Source: Streptomyces sp. JJ38 (GTDB lineage: Bacteria; Actinomycetota; Actinomycetes; Streptomycetales; Streptomycetaceae). Taken from it: a DNA stretch of 53,755 bases. The position numbers were made by a program, and so were the translations under genes. The stretch lies in assembly GCF_019303475.1 (NCBI RefSeq), contig NZ_JABLSI010000057.1:1-53755 (forward strand), written 5' to 3'. Each line of letters begins with the position of its first letter. Position 1 is the stretch's first letter. Shown piece by piece: positions 31,799-40,481 of this stretch. The notes under the pieces are model-generated. The model saw only the letters and a list, made by a program, of their open reading frames with translations, was not told where the DNA came from and made no database searches.

Positions 31799-32731
31799 AT
31801 GCAGCTCCAGCAGCTCCGCTACTTCGCCGCCGTGGCCGAGACCCGCCACTTCACGCGGGCCGCCCGGCGTGAACACGTGGCGCAGCCCTCCCTGTCCCAG
31901 CAAATCCGGGCGCTGGAGAAGGAACTGGGCACCGAGCTGTTCCACCGGGCGCGCGGCGCGGTCGGCCTCACCGACGCGGGGGAGGCGCTGCTGCCGCTGG
32001 CCCGCCGCATCCTCGCCGACACCGACACCGCCCGGCGGGAGGTCCAGGAGGTGGCCCGGCTGGCCCGTGGCCGGGTGCGGCTCGGGGCGCCGCCGAGCCT
32101 GTGCGCCAGCGTGGTCCCCGACGTGCTGCGGATCTTCCGCGATCGCTATCCGGGCGTGGAACTGGCCGTGCACGAGGGCGGCTCACGCGATCTGGTGGGG
32201 GTGCTGGCGGCCGGGGAGCTCGACCTCGCCCTCGTCATCACGCCGCTGCCCGGCCAGGCCCCCGCGCTGGTCACGGCCGAGCTGCTGCGGGAGGAGCTGG
32301 TCGTCGTCTCGGCCCCGGGGGAGCCCCCGCCGACCCGGGCGGAACGGCTGCGGATCGCCGAGCTGCGGGACCACCCGCTGGTGATGTTCCGGCACGGCTA
32401 CGACCTGCGCGAGCTGACCGTCTCCGCCTGCCGGGCCGCCGGGTTCGAGCCCCGGTTCAGCGTGGAGGGCGGGGAGATGGACGCGGTGCTCGGCTGCGTC
32501 CGGGCCGGGCTGGGGCCCGCCGTGGTCCCGCGCATGGTGGCCGACCGCTCCGGCCTGCGCACCACCCCCCTCGCCCCGCCGGGGCTGCACCGCACCGTCT
32601 CGGTGGCGCACCGCTCCGACGTCTCCCCGCCCCGGGCGGCACGCGAACTGCGGCGCATCCTCGTCGGGCACCTCGGGCACCTCGGGCAGACGACGACGGG
32701 CCCCGGGCACGAGGCGCCCGGGCCCGGCTAG
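31799..32731 (+). CDS. LysR-type regulator, likely controls sdhCAB
   Basis: 310 residues from ATG 31799. The N-terminal winged helix-turn-helix (~1-60; LRYFAAVAETRHFTRAA, HVAQPSLSQQIRALE) is followed by the periplasmic-binding-like effector domain (~88-290). Divergent from sdhC with a LysR-box dyad between them; LysR genes next to type-B sdh operons in Streptomyces are commonly their regulators. The C-terminal tail contains a repeated GHLGHLG. Its TAG stop is shared with the convergent CPBP gene (CTAG at 32728-32731). Confidence 0.93.
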   Translation: MQLQQLRYFAAVAETRHFTRAARREHVAQPSLSQQIRALEKELGTELFHRARGAVGLTDAGEALLPLARRILADTDTARREVQEVARLARGRVRLGAPPSLCASVVPDVLRIFRDRYPGVELAVHEGGSRDLVGVLAAGELDLALVITPLPGQAPALVTAELLREELVVVSAPGEPPPTRAERLRIAELRDHPLVMFRHGYDLRELTVSACRAAGFEPRFSVEGGEMDAVLGCVRAGLGPAVVPRMVADRSGLRTTPLAPPGLHRTVSVAHRSDVSPPRAARELRRILVGHLGHLGQTTTGPGHEAPGPG

Positions 32732-33447
32732 CCCTCGGCGGGCCGGCGCACGGCGTACGCGGCCAGATACCCGAAGGAGTTGAGCGCGCTGTGCGCCAGG
32801 GCGGGGGCCAGTACGCTGTCGCCGCGCCGCCGCAGCAGCCCGAACAGCAGCCCGCCCGCCGCGGTGACCAGCACGTTGCCGACCGCCGTCGCGGCCCGGG
32901 ACGGCTCGGAGCCACCCGCCGAGGCTCTGGCCAGCGCCGGGTTGGCCGCACGGAGGGCACCGGAGGGCAGCACGTGCCACAGCCCGAAGAGCGCCGCCGT
33001 GAGGGCCTCCGCGCCCCGGGTCCCGTACGGTTCCCGCAGGAGGGCGGGCAACACGGCCCGGAAGCCGGTCTCCTCCAGCAGGACGGTGCCCAGCGGCACG
33101 TCCACCAGCGCCTGCCGCAGCGCCCCGGGGAGCGTCCGGGCGGCCCGGGCGTCCGCGAAGAGGGGCCGGGTCACGGGCAGCGCCGCCCCGGCCGTGTACG
33201 CCGCGGCCACGGCGAGCGCGGGCGGCGTCCCGTACCGCGCCCCGCGTCCGAGCCGGCCCCGGGCGAGCCCGAGTTCGTCCCAGCCCGCCCCCGCACGGCG
33301 GGCGATGCCGACGAGCGCCCCCGACGCCGCGACGGACACCGGCACACCGGCGGCGCGGGGCAGCCGTTCCCGGAGGAACTGGGCGGCGCCGAGCACGCCG
33401 AGGGCCGCCACGCAGGCGGTTGGTCTGCCGAGCCGCACACGGGTCAC
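32728..33447 (-). CDS. CPBP-family intramembrane metalloprotease
   Basis: 239 residues from GTG 33447. Abi/CPBP membrane protease with the three motifs in order: EETGFR near residue 125 (catalytic Glu pair and Arg), FGLWH near 155, and HSALNSFGY near 217. About seven hydrophobic helices. Related enzymes include CAAX processing proteases and bacteriocin-immunity proteins; no partner is evident here. The stop codon is the reverse complement of the LysR stop, a four-base shared end. Confidence 0.88.
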   Translation of the reverse strand: MTRVRLGRPTACVAALGVLGAAQFLRERLPRAAGVPVSVAASGALVGIARRAGAGWDELGLARGRLGRGARYGTPPALAVAAAYTAGAALPVTRPLFADARAARTLPGALRQALVDVPLGTVLLEETGFRAVLPALLREPYGTRGAEALTAALFGLWHVLPSGALRAANPALARASAGGSEPSRAATAVGNVLVTAAGGLLFGLLRRRGDSVLAPALAHSALNSFGYLAAYAVRRPAEG

Positions 33448-33509
33448 AGCAGCACAGGGTACGGCGGCACGGCGTCAGGCGGCGGGCGTACGGGGCCCGG
33501 GCAGCCGGA

Positions 33510-33549
33510 AGCGCCGCTCCTCACGGGCTGGAGAGGTAGGAGCGGCGCT
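33510..33549 (-). terminator. Hairpin after the SPW gene
   Basis: 12-bp perfect arms AGCGCCGCTCCT / AGGAGCGGCGCT with a 16-nt loop, beyond the stop of the leftward SPW gene and before the CPBP start. Loop is long, so it may be an attenuator or RNA element rather than a simple terminator. Confidence 0.5.
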
Positions 33550-33614
33550 CGCCGGTGTCACGCCTCCTCACTGCAGTGCCGGCACTTCACGGACTCGGGT
33601 TGACCACCTGACGG

Positions 33615-34058
33615 TCAGCGCTCCGCGCGTGTCACGCGCAGTGCTGTCGCCGCGCAGGCAAGGCCCAGGACGAAGGCGACACCGCCGACGATGACCTGGT
33701 TCAGGATGACGCCCGCGTCCGGACTGGTTCCGACGACCCAGGGCGAGATGATCAGCCATGCGCCGACGGCGCAGATGGCCCAGCTCAGCCCGTACATACG
33801 GGCGGGCGCCATGGTGAAACCGAGTGCCATGAGCCCCAGAGCGATTCCGATGATCAGGTTGTGGGTCGCCAGCGATGCCTGGTTGCCCGAGAAGTGCACG
33901 ACCCACGGGGACACGGCGCAGTACAGACCGACCAGGAACACCGGCCCGTCAACGAGCGCCACGTCCTTGCCGCCGAGTACGCGGTCATAGCGTTCCCGCA
34001 TTTCGGTGGCGTCGGGGTGACCTGCCAGGTCGCCCCTTTGATGTGAGACAGAGGCCAT
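33615..34058 (-). CDS. SPW-repeat membrane protein
   Basis: 147 residues from ATG 34058 (AAGGGGG about 10 bp upstream). Four hydrophobic helices hold two SPW repeats, SPWVVHFSG near residue 50 and SPWVVGTS near 105, the signature of the SPW family (PF03779). The N-terminal ~35 residues are polar. Function unknown. Stands alone, divergent from the ArsC-like gene. Confidence 0.9.
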   Translation of the reverse strand: MASVSHQRGDLAGHPDATEMRERYDRVLGGKDVALVDGPVFLVGLYCAVSPWVVHFSGNQASLATHNLIIGIALGLMALGFTMAPARMYGLSWAICAVGAWLIISPWVVGTSPDAGVILNQVIVGGVAFVLGLACAATALRVTRAER

Positions 34059-34263
34059 TGCGACTCGCCCCCTTCAGGACTGGTATACGCAAGCCTTGGC
34101 CGCACTCTCATTGTGCGCCTGACAACCGCAGAACGATACTTTTACGACCGGATCGTGATGTACCGGCAGGTAATCGGCAAATGGTGCGTACCCATATGAG
34201 GTGCTGCCCGGGCCCGTCCCGTGGGGCGGCGCGGCGCCACGCCGCGCCCGTACATTGGGCGCC

Positions 34264-34647
34264 ATGGAGATCTGGATCAACCCCGCCTGCTCTAAGTGCC
34301 GCAGCGCCCTCACGGAGCTGGACGCCGCGGGCGCCGGCTACACCGTGCGGCGCTACCTGGAGGACCCGCCCGGCGAGGAGGAGCTGCGCGAGCTCCTGGT
34401 CCGGCTCGGGCTGGAGCCCTGGGACATCACCCGCACCCAGGAGCCGCGGGCCCGGGAACTGGGCCTGCAGGACTGGCCCCGGGACGAGGCGTCCAGGCCC
34501 CGGTGGACGGCCGCCCTGGCCGCCCACCCGAAGCTGATCCAGCGCCCGATCATCACGGCGGACGACGGCTCCGCCGTCGTGGCCCGCTCCCCGGAGGCCG
34601 TGCGGGACGCCCTCGGCCGCAACGCCCCGGGCCCGGTCACGCCGTGA
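34264..34647 (+). CDS. ArsC/Spx-family thioredoxin-fold protein
   Basis: 127 residues from ATG 34264. Thioredoxin-like ArsC fold: N-terminal beta strand then NPACSKCRSAL near residue 7, later LIQRPII near 97 (the conserved Arg-Pro turn). The CxxC (CSKC) is the Spx-like arrangement; classical arsenate reductases have C-x-x-S-R instead, so arsenate reduction is not secure. The longer upstream frame from 34201 lacks support. The 3' end overlaps the convergent YeiH-type gene by 11 bp. Confidence 0.85.
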   Translation: MEIWINPACSKCRSALTELDAAGAGYTVRRYLEDPPGEEELRELLVRLGLEPWDITRTQEPRARELGLQDWPRDEASRPRWTAALAAHPKLIQRPIITADDGSAVVARSPEAVRDALGRNAPGPVTP

Positions 34648-35731
34648 GGAGCACACCGACGTAGGACAGCCCGGCGATCACCACCCAGGAGCCGGAGCCG
34701 ACCGCCGCCATGCGCCATCCGGTCCGGGCCAGGGAGGGCAGGAACACCCCGCTGCCCAGCCCGAACAGCGCGGCGGCCAGCAGCCCCTCACGCAGCGTCG
34801 CGGCGCCCTCCAGCAGCCCCTCGGGCAGGACGCCGGTGGTGCGCAGGGCGGCGGACGCCAGGAACCCGGCGACGAAGAGCGGGACGAGCGGCGGCCGTCT
34901 CGGCGCCGGGCCACCGCCCGCCGCTCCGCCGGCGCCGGCCTCCTCGGGGCCGGCGGCCGCGGCGAACCTCCGCCGGGCCACGGCGGCGGCGAGGACGGCG
35001 ACGAGCGGGGCCAGCAGCACGACCCGCATGAGCTTCACGAGGACGGCCTCGCCGAGCGCCTCCTGACCGGCGGTCTGCGCCGTCGCCACGACCTGGCCCA
35101 CATCGTGCACCCCGGCGCCCACCCACCGGCCGAACTCCGCGTCGCCGAGGCCCAGCGGCTGGTGCAGCAGCGGCAGGACGGCGATCGCCAGCGTCCCGCA
35201 CAGCGTCACCAGGGCCACGGAGGCCGCGACATCACGCTCGTCGCTGCGCCGGACCTCGCTCACCGCGCCGATCGCGGACGCCCCGCAGATCGAGTAGCCC
35301 GTGGCGACGAGGAGCGGCTGGTCCCCCGTCAGTCCGACCCGGCGCCCGAGCCAGATCGTGCCGAAGAACGTGGCGACGACGACGCCGAGCACCATCGCCG
35401 CCGTCGCCCAGCCCAGGTCCAGCACCTCGGCCAGGCTCAGCTCCAGGCCGAGCAGGACGACGCCGAGCCGCATGAACCGGCGGCCCGCGAGGGAGAGTCC
35501 GGGCCGCCCACGGCCCCGGGTGAAGCCCCCCGCGCGCGGCAGGTGGGCGACGAGGAGGCCGAGCACGATGGCCGCTGTCAGCAGCGGGACGGCGGGGAGG
35601 AGCCGGTGGACGCCCCAGGCGGCGGCGACGCCGCCGGCCACCAGGGCGAGCCCCGGCCACGGCGGTGCGGTGCGCCGCGGCCGGGGCGCACCGCTCGGCC
35701 CGCGCGCGGCGCGGGTGAGGGGTACCGCCAT
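34637..35731 (-). CDS. YeiH/PSE-family putative sulfate (anion) exporter
   Basis: 364 residues from ATG 35731. About ten hydrophobic helices with family landmarks LLGLELSLAEVL, TGYSICGASAIGAV and GVHDVGQVVATA. This is the PF03601 family (YeiH), regulated in enterobacteria by the LysR protein YeiE and linked to sulfite/sulfate handling. The ATG overlaps the stop of a cysteine-dioxygenase-like gene by one base (TGATG), and a LysR gene lies just upstream. That supports a sulfur-oxidation role: cysteine catabolism producing sulfite, with anion export. Confidence 0.87.
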   Translation of the reverse strand: MAVPLTRAARGPSGAPRPRRTAPPWPGLALVAGGVAAAWGVHRLLPAVPLLTAAIVLGLLVAHLPRAGGFTRGRGRPGLSLAGRRFMRLGVVLLGLELSLAEVLDLGWATAAMVLGVVVATFFGTIWLGRRVGLTGDQPLLVATGYSICGASAIGAVSEVRRSDERDVAASVALVTLCGTLAIAVLPLLHQPLGLGDAEFGRWVGAGVHDVGQVVATAQTAGQEALGEAVLVKLMRVVLLAPLVAVLAAAVARRRFAAAAGPEEAGAGGAAGGGPAPRRPPLVPLFVAGFLASAALRTTGVLPEGLLEGAATLREGLLAAALFGLGSGVFLPSLARTGWRMAAVGSGSWVVIAGLSYVGVLLTA

Positions 35732-36306
35732 CAGCGGTCGGCGGGCACGTCGTAGACGCGGCGGACGCTGCTGCCCAGCCGGGAGACATCGGCCCCGTAG
35801 ACGTGCAGGGATATGGCCGTCCCGGCGCAGCCGTTCCAGACGCGGTGGATGTCGCCGGGCGGGGCGAACCCGCACACGGCGCCCCGCGGGTTCACGACCT
35901 CCTCGGTGGCCACGAGCCGGGCCCGGTCACCCGTCGCGGTAGCCGGGACCAGCCGGTAGCGGCGCTCGTGCTCCTCGCCCTCGTGCACCCCGGTGACGCA
36001 CCAGGAGACGTGGTCGTGCACGGACGTGCCCTGGCCCGGCAGCCACACGAGCGCGACCGCGGAGAACGAGCCGTCCGGCTCGGCGTGCAGCAGGTGCTGA
36101 CGGTAGCGGTCGGGGTCGCCCTCGCGCTGCCGCGGCGTCAGCAGGTCCTCGGCGCCCAGATGCGGGGCCAGGCGTTCGCCCACCAGGTAGGCGGTGATGT
36201 CGGGAGGCAGGCCCCGGCCGACGACGTCGCGGATCTCGCTGACGAGGGCGCTGAGCCGGTCGGTGGTGTGCGGGCCGGTCGCGGGGGATTCGGTTGACGG
36301 CTGCAT
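35731..36306 (-). CDS. Cysteine-dioxygenase-like cupin
   Basis: 191 residues from ATG 36306; ATG 36333 and TTG 36342 would add 9 or 12 residues, with no better RBS. Cupin Fe site: the two His of HDH in TSVHDHVSWCV near residue 98, and a third in PPGDIHRVWN near 155, as in cysteine dioxygenase (PF05995). The Cys next to the His pair (SWC) is near where CDO carries its Cys-Tyr crosslink partner. Oxidises cysteine or a related thiol to the sulfinate. Stop overlaps the start of the YeiH-type gene. Confidence 0.85.
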   Translation of the reverse strand: MQPSTESPATGPHTTDRLSALVSEIRDVVGRGLPPDITAYLVGERLAPHLGAEDLLTPRQREGDPDRYRQHLLHAEPDGSFSAVALVWLPGQGTSVHDHVSWCVTGVHEGEEHERRYRLVPATATGDRARLVATEEVVNPRGAVCGFAPPGDIHRVWNGCAGTAISLHVYGADVSRLGSSVRRVYDVPADR

Positions 36307-36357
36307 GCTCGCAGGTTCCCGCCGCCCGGCCATCAGGTCCAACGAGGGTTTCTTCGG

Positions 36358-36377
36358 TAAGCCTCAAGCATTGCTTA
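36358..36377. promoter_or_regulatory. AAGC/GCTT half-sites upstream of the cysteine-dioxygenase gene
   Basis: TAAGC-N10-GCTTA spans the region, and inside it AAGCATTGCTT (36366-36376) is a perfect 11-bp palindrome. The result is AAGC, AAGC, GCTT at 7-bp steps. It lies between the LysR gene's stop and the cupin start and is a candidate binding site for that LysR protein. Confidence 0.5.
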
Positions 36378-36390
36378 TGGATTCGCGGGG

Positions 36391-37296
36391 TCAGCAGCCC
36401 GTCCGGTTCCCGGCCACGGCGCGTAGTTCGTCGACCACGAGCGCCGTCGCCGGTATGTCGAGGTGCTCGCGCAAAACATAAGCGGATATACGGCGCCGCG
36501 AGGCCGGGTCCAGCGCCCGTCCGACGACCTTGCGGTGAGCGAGGAAGGAGAGCACGAGCCCCGGCATCATCGCGATGCCCAGCCCCTCGGCGACCAGGCT
36601 CTGCACCACCAGGTTGTCGTCCGTGGTGAAGACGACGTCCGGGGCGAAGCCCAACTCCGCGCACTCGTGCAGGAAGTTGGAGCGGCAGCGCAGACAGCCG
36701 GCGATCCAGCGCTCCTCGGACAGCTCCGCGAGCCGTACCGCCCGGCGGCGCGCCATGGGGTGTCCCGCCGGAAGGAGGACGGTGAGCTGGTCCTCCAGCA
36801 GCGGTATCTCCACCAGCTCCGGTGGCACCTGCTCGTCCAGCCCGGGGTAGGTGAAGGCCAGCGAGATGTCGCACTCGCCGCGCACGACCCGGTGCAGGGA
36901 CTCCGGCGGCTCGCTCTCCTGCAGCTCGGCGCGTACGCCCGGATGCCCGGCCGCCAGCCGCGCCAGTGCCTCAGGGACGAGCGTCGCGGACGCGCTGGGG
37001 AAGGCGCAGATCCGCACCCGGCCGGTGTTCAGGCGGCTGAGTGCCCGCACCTGCTCCTGGGCGACGGCCATGCTGTCCAGGATCGCGCCCGCGTGCCGGG
37101 CCAGGGTCTCCCCGGCCTCGGTGAGCCGCATCCGCCGCCCCACCCGCAGGAACAGCGGCGCCCCCACCTCCCGTTCCAGCGCCTTGATCTGCTGGGTGAT
37201 CGCGGGCTGCGTGTAGCCGAGGGACCGCGCTGCCGCCGTGTAGGACCCGGTGCGGACCACCTCGTGGAAGGTCCTGATGTGCCGCGATTCGAACAT
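36391..37296 (-). CDS. LysR-type regulator of the sulfur gene pair
   Basis: 301 residues from ATG 37296. The winged HTH (~1-60; IRTFHEVVRTGSYTAAA, GYTQPAITQQIKALE) is followed by the effector domain (~90-295) with LLPAGHPMAR and a CLRC near residue 215. Same strand as, and upstream of, the cupin and exporter genes, so it may be co-transcribed and act on the half-sites at 36358-36377. The genetic parallel is YeiE-YeiH. The effector is unknown. Confidence 0.92.
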   Translation of the reverse strand: MFESRHIRTFHEVVRTGSYTAAARSLGYTQPAITQQIKALEREVGAPLFLRVGRRMRLTEAGETLARHAGAILDSMAVAQEQVRALSRLNTGRVRICAFPSASATLVPEALARLAAGHPGVRAELQESEPPESLHRVVRGECDISLAFTYPGLDEQVPPELVEIPLLEDQLTVLLPAGHPMARRRAVRLAELSEERWIAGCLRCRSNFLHECAELGFAPDVVFTTDDNLVVQSLVAEGLGIAMMPGLVLSFLAHRKVVGRALDPASRRRISAYVLREHLDIPATALVVDELRAVAGNRTGC

Positions 37297-37365
37297 GGCC
37301 GAACGATAAGCGGAATTCCGGGGACGCCCCAGAGGGCCGAGCGCCCTCCGGAGCGCCCCGCGGTG

Positions 37366-38415
37366 TCAACCGCGCGGGAGGACGGTGGAGAGCACTCGGG
37401 GCAGGGACGTCCAGTCGCTGCTGACGACGCTGGCGTGCGCCTCCGCGAGCCGCTCCACCCGGGCCCGGGCCTCCGCCTCGGTGGGGTTCACGGCGTCGAT
37501 GGCGGGCGGGACGGCGTGGGCGTTTGTCATGACGAGGAGATAGCCGTTGCGGGCGTACCAGCCGGTGTCGACGGCGCCCGCGGCGTAGGTGGCGGCGTCA
37601 CCGTCGAAGACGACGAACCACGGCCGCAGCCCGGCGTCCTCGTAGCGGGTTCTCGGGTCGCCGGACACGGCGTGGTGGACCGCCGGGAACGCCACGGCCC
37701 GCTCGATCGCCCCCTCGGCCTTGAGCGCGCGCAGGTGCCGGGCGTACTCGACGTCGGTCCACAGCGTGTCGAACGGGTTGTCCTGTTCGAGGGTGCCGGG
37801 GATGAGGTGGATGATGAACTTCCCGGCCATGGCGTCCCGGCCCGGCCACGCGCCCGCCCGGGCCGCCGCGTCGAGGGTCGCGTGCCCGCCCAGCAGGTCG
37901 GCGGGGCGGAACAGGGCGTCGCCCAGCTCGCGGGCGACGAGGGCGTCGAACGCCGCGGGCCCGCGGCCCCCGGTGCCGTTGAAGCCGTCCTTCATCTCCA
38001 GCTTCAGCAGCACCGGACGGTGTCCGGGGTTCGCCTCGTGCCAGGCCCGCAGGTCGGACAGGCAGCCGGCGAGGTCCTGGTTCCGGCTGTTCGTGCGCAG
38101 TTCGGCGGCGGTGTCGGCGGCCACGCAGTTGTTCTGGTTCCAGAACGGCGTGTCGTGGGCGACCCGCCAGCCGAAGCCGAAGCCGTTGGTCCACACGTCG
38201 AGTTCCAGCATGGCCGCCCCGGAGTCGAGGGCATCGGCGAGGTACGGGTAGCGGCTCTGTTCGTAGGCGTTGTGCACGCCCACGCCCGTGCTGAGGGCGT
38301 AGGAGAGCGCGTCGGCGTCGGAGACGGGGAGGTCGGCGGGGGAGCCGGCGTGGGCCGGGGCCGCGACGAGGACGGTCGAGAACGCCGCCGCGGCCAGGCA
38401 GGAGGGTATGCGCAC
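37366..38415 (-). CDS. Secreted phosphatidylinositol-specific phospholipase C-like enzyme
   Basis: 349 residues from GTG 38415. A signal peptide (~1-23, cleavage APAHA-GSP) is followed by a PI-PLC X-type barrel: GVHNAYEQ near residue 46 holds the first catalytic His, MLELDVW near 70 and VAHDTPFW near 85 hold the metal/second His region, and LLKLEMKDG near 138 follows. It resembles the Ca2+-dependent PI-PLC-C1 family (PF16670) known from Streptomyces. Cleaves phosphatidylinositol or a related phosphodiester outside the cell. Monocistronic. Confidence 0.88.
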   Translation of the reverse strand: MRIPSCLAAAAFSTVLVAAPAHAGSPADLPVSDADALSYALSTGVGVHNAYEQSRYPYLADALDSGAAMLELDVWTNGFGFGWRVAHDTPFWNQNNCVAADTAAELRTNSRNQDLAGCLSDLRAWHEANPGHRPVLLKLEMKDGFNGTGGRGPAAFDALVARELGDALFRPADLLGGHATLDAAARAGAWPGRDAMAGKFIIHLIPGTLEQDNPFDTLWTDVEYARHLRALKAEGAIERAVAFPAVHHAVSGDPRTRYEDAGLRPWFVVFDGDAATYAAGAVDTGWYARNGYLLVMTNAHAVPPAIDAVNPTEAEARARVERLAEAHASVVSSDWTSLPRVLSTVLPRG

Positions 38416-38562
38416 GCGTGTCGCCTTTCGCTGAGGGACGACCAGAACAGCGAAAGATTAGGGGAGTTGGGCCCACCGGGGGAGGCGGACGGGTGAACGG
38501 AGCGGCGCCGCGCGCGGAACCGACGGCGAGCCGGAGCCGGTGGTGTCAGACGGCGTACGCGG

Positions 38563-38623
38563 TGTGCGGGGCGGGGGGAGGCGCGTCAGGCGGTGCGCGG
38601 GGCGGGGGAAGGCGCGTCAGGCG
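38563..38623. repeat. Near-identical ~30-bp tandem repeat at the 3' end of the FAD oxidoreductase gene
   Basis: Two adjacent copies of a GTGCG..GGCGGGGG.AGGCGCGTCAGGCG unit (38563-38592 and 38593-38623). The second contains the gene's TGA (read as TCA at 38617-38619); the first duplicates the same stop context downstream. Looks like a replication-slippage duplication. Confidence 0.75.
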
Positions 38624-39987
38624 ACGTGCGCGGCGTGCGGCGCGACGGCGGGCGCCCGGACGCCGAAGTCCCGGCACACCGCGTCGGCCGCCCGCGCCGC
38701 CGAACGCAGCGCACCCTGGGGCGTTCCCACGTCACGGTGGTCCCCGCACACGTACAGCCCGGTGAGTACCCGGACGGTGCGCTGGGCGTCGTGCGGCGCG
38801 GGCGTCGCCGGTGCCGCGTGGGCGTCGTGGTGGGCTCCGACCAGCTCCCAGCGCTCGGCCCGCACCCCGTGCAGCGCGCCCAACTGCGGCCGGGCCGCCT
38901 TGTCCAGGACCCCGGGCGGGTCCCCGGCGGCGGGGCCCAGCACCACGGACGTGACGAGGGTGTGGCCCGGCAGCGCGCGGGAGGGGTCGACCGCGCTGGT
39001 CACCATCGTGTGGGCGACGGGGCCGCGCCGGTCGGCGTCCAGCAGCAGGGCCGGATCGCTCGGCGGGGCGGCGTCGGCGGCGTGGTGCAGCACCGTGACG
39101 GGGTGGTAGGCGGGCACCCGCAGCCCCGGCAGGAGCCGTGCGGCGTCGTGCGCCCCGGTCGCGATGACCACTGCGCGGCAGTCGAACGTGCCGTGTTCCT
39201 CCGTGTCCACCGCGTTCGCCGAGACGCCGACCGCGCGCACCCCGGTGCGCAGGCGTCCGGGCGGGAGCCCGGCGGTGAGCAGCCGGGGCAGGGCCGCCCC
39301 GCCGCCCGCGGGCAGGCACAGCCCGTGCCGCGCGAAGGAACGCAGGGCGAGGTCGACGACGCGGCTGGACGTCATCAGCTCCGGGTCGCACAACAGGGCG
39401 CCCACGAGCGGTCGCAGGAACGATTCGACGGTCCGGGCGGGCACGCCCCGGGACGTCAGCGCGCGGGCGGCCGGCGCCTCGACCCGGGTGAGCAGCCGGG
39501 CGGGCGGCGCCGTGGCCAGCCGGGCGAGCTGGCTCCGCAGCCGGGCCGCGTCCAGCGCGCTGGTGAGAGCGCGCGCCGGGTGGCGTGCGCCCCCCATGCC
39601 CCCGCCACCCGAGGCCACCGCGCCGACCGCGCCCACGCCCACTCCCACGCCGGGCCGCAGGACGCGGGCGGCACCGAGCCGCACCGTCCGCTCCGCGCCG
39701 CGGACGACGACGCCCGGCGTCAGGGGGCGCAGATCCAGGTCCCGCAGGCCCGGCGTCGCGGCCAGCTCCGGCCAGTCCGCGCAGAAGAGCCGGCCGCTGC
39801 GGTCCAGCACGAAGCCGTCCACCTCCTCGGCCGCCAGCCTGCCGCCCGCCCTCTCGGCGGCCTCCAGCACGGTGACGGTGAGCCCTGCGGCCACCAGGTG
39901 CCGGGCCGCCGCCAGTCCGGCGAGCCCGGCTCCGATGACGACGACGTCGCCGCCGTCCGTGCGAGGTGCGGGTGCAGCGCTGAGCAC
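38617..39987 (-). CDS. FAD-dependent amine/protoporphyrinogen-oxidase-like protein
   Basis: 456 residues from GTG 39987 (GGGGAGG 5 nt upstream). Flavin amine-oxidase fold: dinucleotide motif VVVIGAGLAGLAAARHL near residue 14, LEAAERAGGRL near 40 (the GGR after the FAD ribose), and the C-terminal FAD motif GLYVCGDHRDVGTPQGALRSA near 415. A Gly-rich run (GVGVGVGAV..GGGG) near 115 is peculiar. Related to carotenoid/phytoene-desaturase-like and PPOX-like proteins; substrate unknown. The frame upstream of 39987 is not supported. Confidence 0.85.
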   Translation of the reverse strand: MLSAAPAPRTDGGDVVVIGAGLAGLAAARHLVAAGLTVTVLEAAERAGGRLAAEEVDGFVLDRSGRLFCADWPELAATPGLRDLDLRPLTPGVVVRGAERTVRLGAARVLRPGVGVGVGAVGAVASGGGGMGGARHPARALTSALDAARLRSQLARLATAPPARLLTRVEAPAARALTSRGVPARTVESFLRPLVGALLCDPELMTSSRVVDLALRSFARHGLCLPAGGGAALPRLLTAGLPPGRLRTGVRAVGVSANAVDTEEHGTFDCRAVVIATGAHDAARLLPGLRVPAYHPVTVLHHAADAAPPSDPALLLDADRRGPVAHTMVTSAVDPSRALPGHTLVTSVVLGPAAGDPPGVLDKAARPQLGALHGVRAERWELVGAHHDAHAAPATPAPHDAQRTVRVLTGLYVCGDHRDVGTPQGALRSAARAADAVCRDFGVRAPAVAPHAAHVA

Positions 39988-40481
39988 GTGCCCTCCCCGG
40001 GGGGTCGGAGAAAAAGACGCGGAGCTGTGGAGCGAAGAGTTGCCCGGCTCATGCCCTTCCCGGGGCTCCGGCAAAGCTCCAGCGGCGTCCGACCCTACGG
40101 ACCTACGGGATGCGACGGACACGCGCATGGACAGGGCACGGGCGCACGGCGGTCGCACACCCCCGCGTCCCGTCCGCCCCGCGGCGGGGGCCGTGGCGGG
40201 GGCCGAGAGCCGCGGGCGCCGTCCGCGCCCGTCCCGCAACGGTCACCGGGCCCATGACGTGGGCCAGAGCCGCGGGAGCCACTCCTGCCCTACACCCCGA
40301 GGAGTGGCGTGTGCGGCAGAGGGCAGGGAGCGCGCAGACGCCGGGGCCGCCCAGTTCGAGCACGGCACCGGCCGGGTAGCCGTCCCACGCGTCGAGCTGC
40401 ACGAGCCGACGGTGCCGACGGAGCCGAGAAGGCCGGGGGCCCGTTGGGGCCGACGGGGCCGACCGGTCCCGCCGCGAGGGG
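39988..40481. other. Intergenic stretch without credible gene
   Basis: About 490 bp between two leftward genes. One forward frame reads into collagen-like GPTGPTGP, but it runs on antisense through the DUF4240 gene and is a shadow. The segment contains imperfect GAGAGCCGCGGGCGCC / CAGAGCCGCGGGAGCC repeats at ~40204 and ~40266. Presumably carries the promoter of the FAD oxidase and the 3' UTR of DUF4240; I see no clear terminator. Confidence 0.5.

Noticed and set aside
37332..37348. GAGGGC-CGAGC-GCCCTC hairpin after the PLC gene
   Set aside because: 6-bp arms only, in very GC-rich DNA; too weak to call a terminator.
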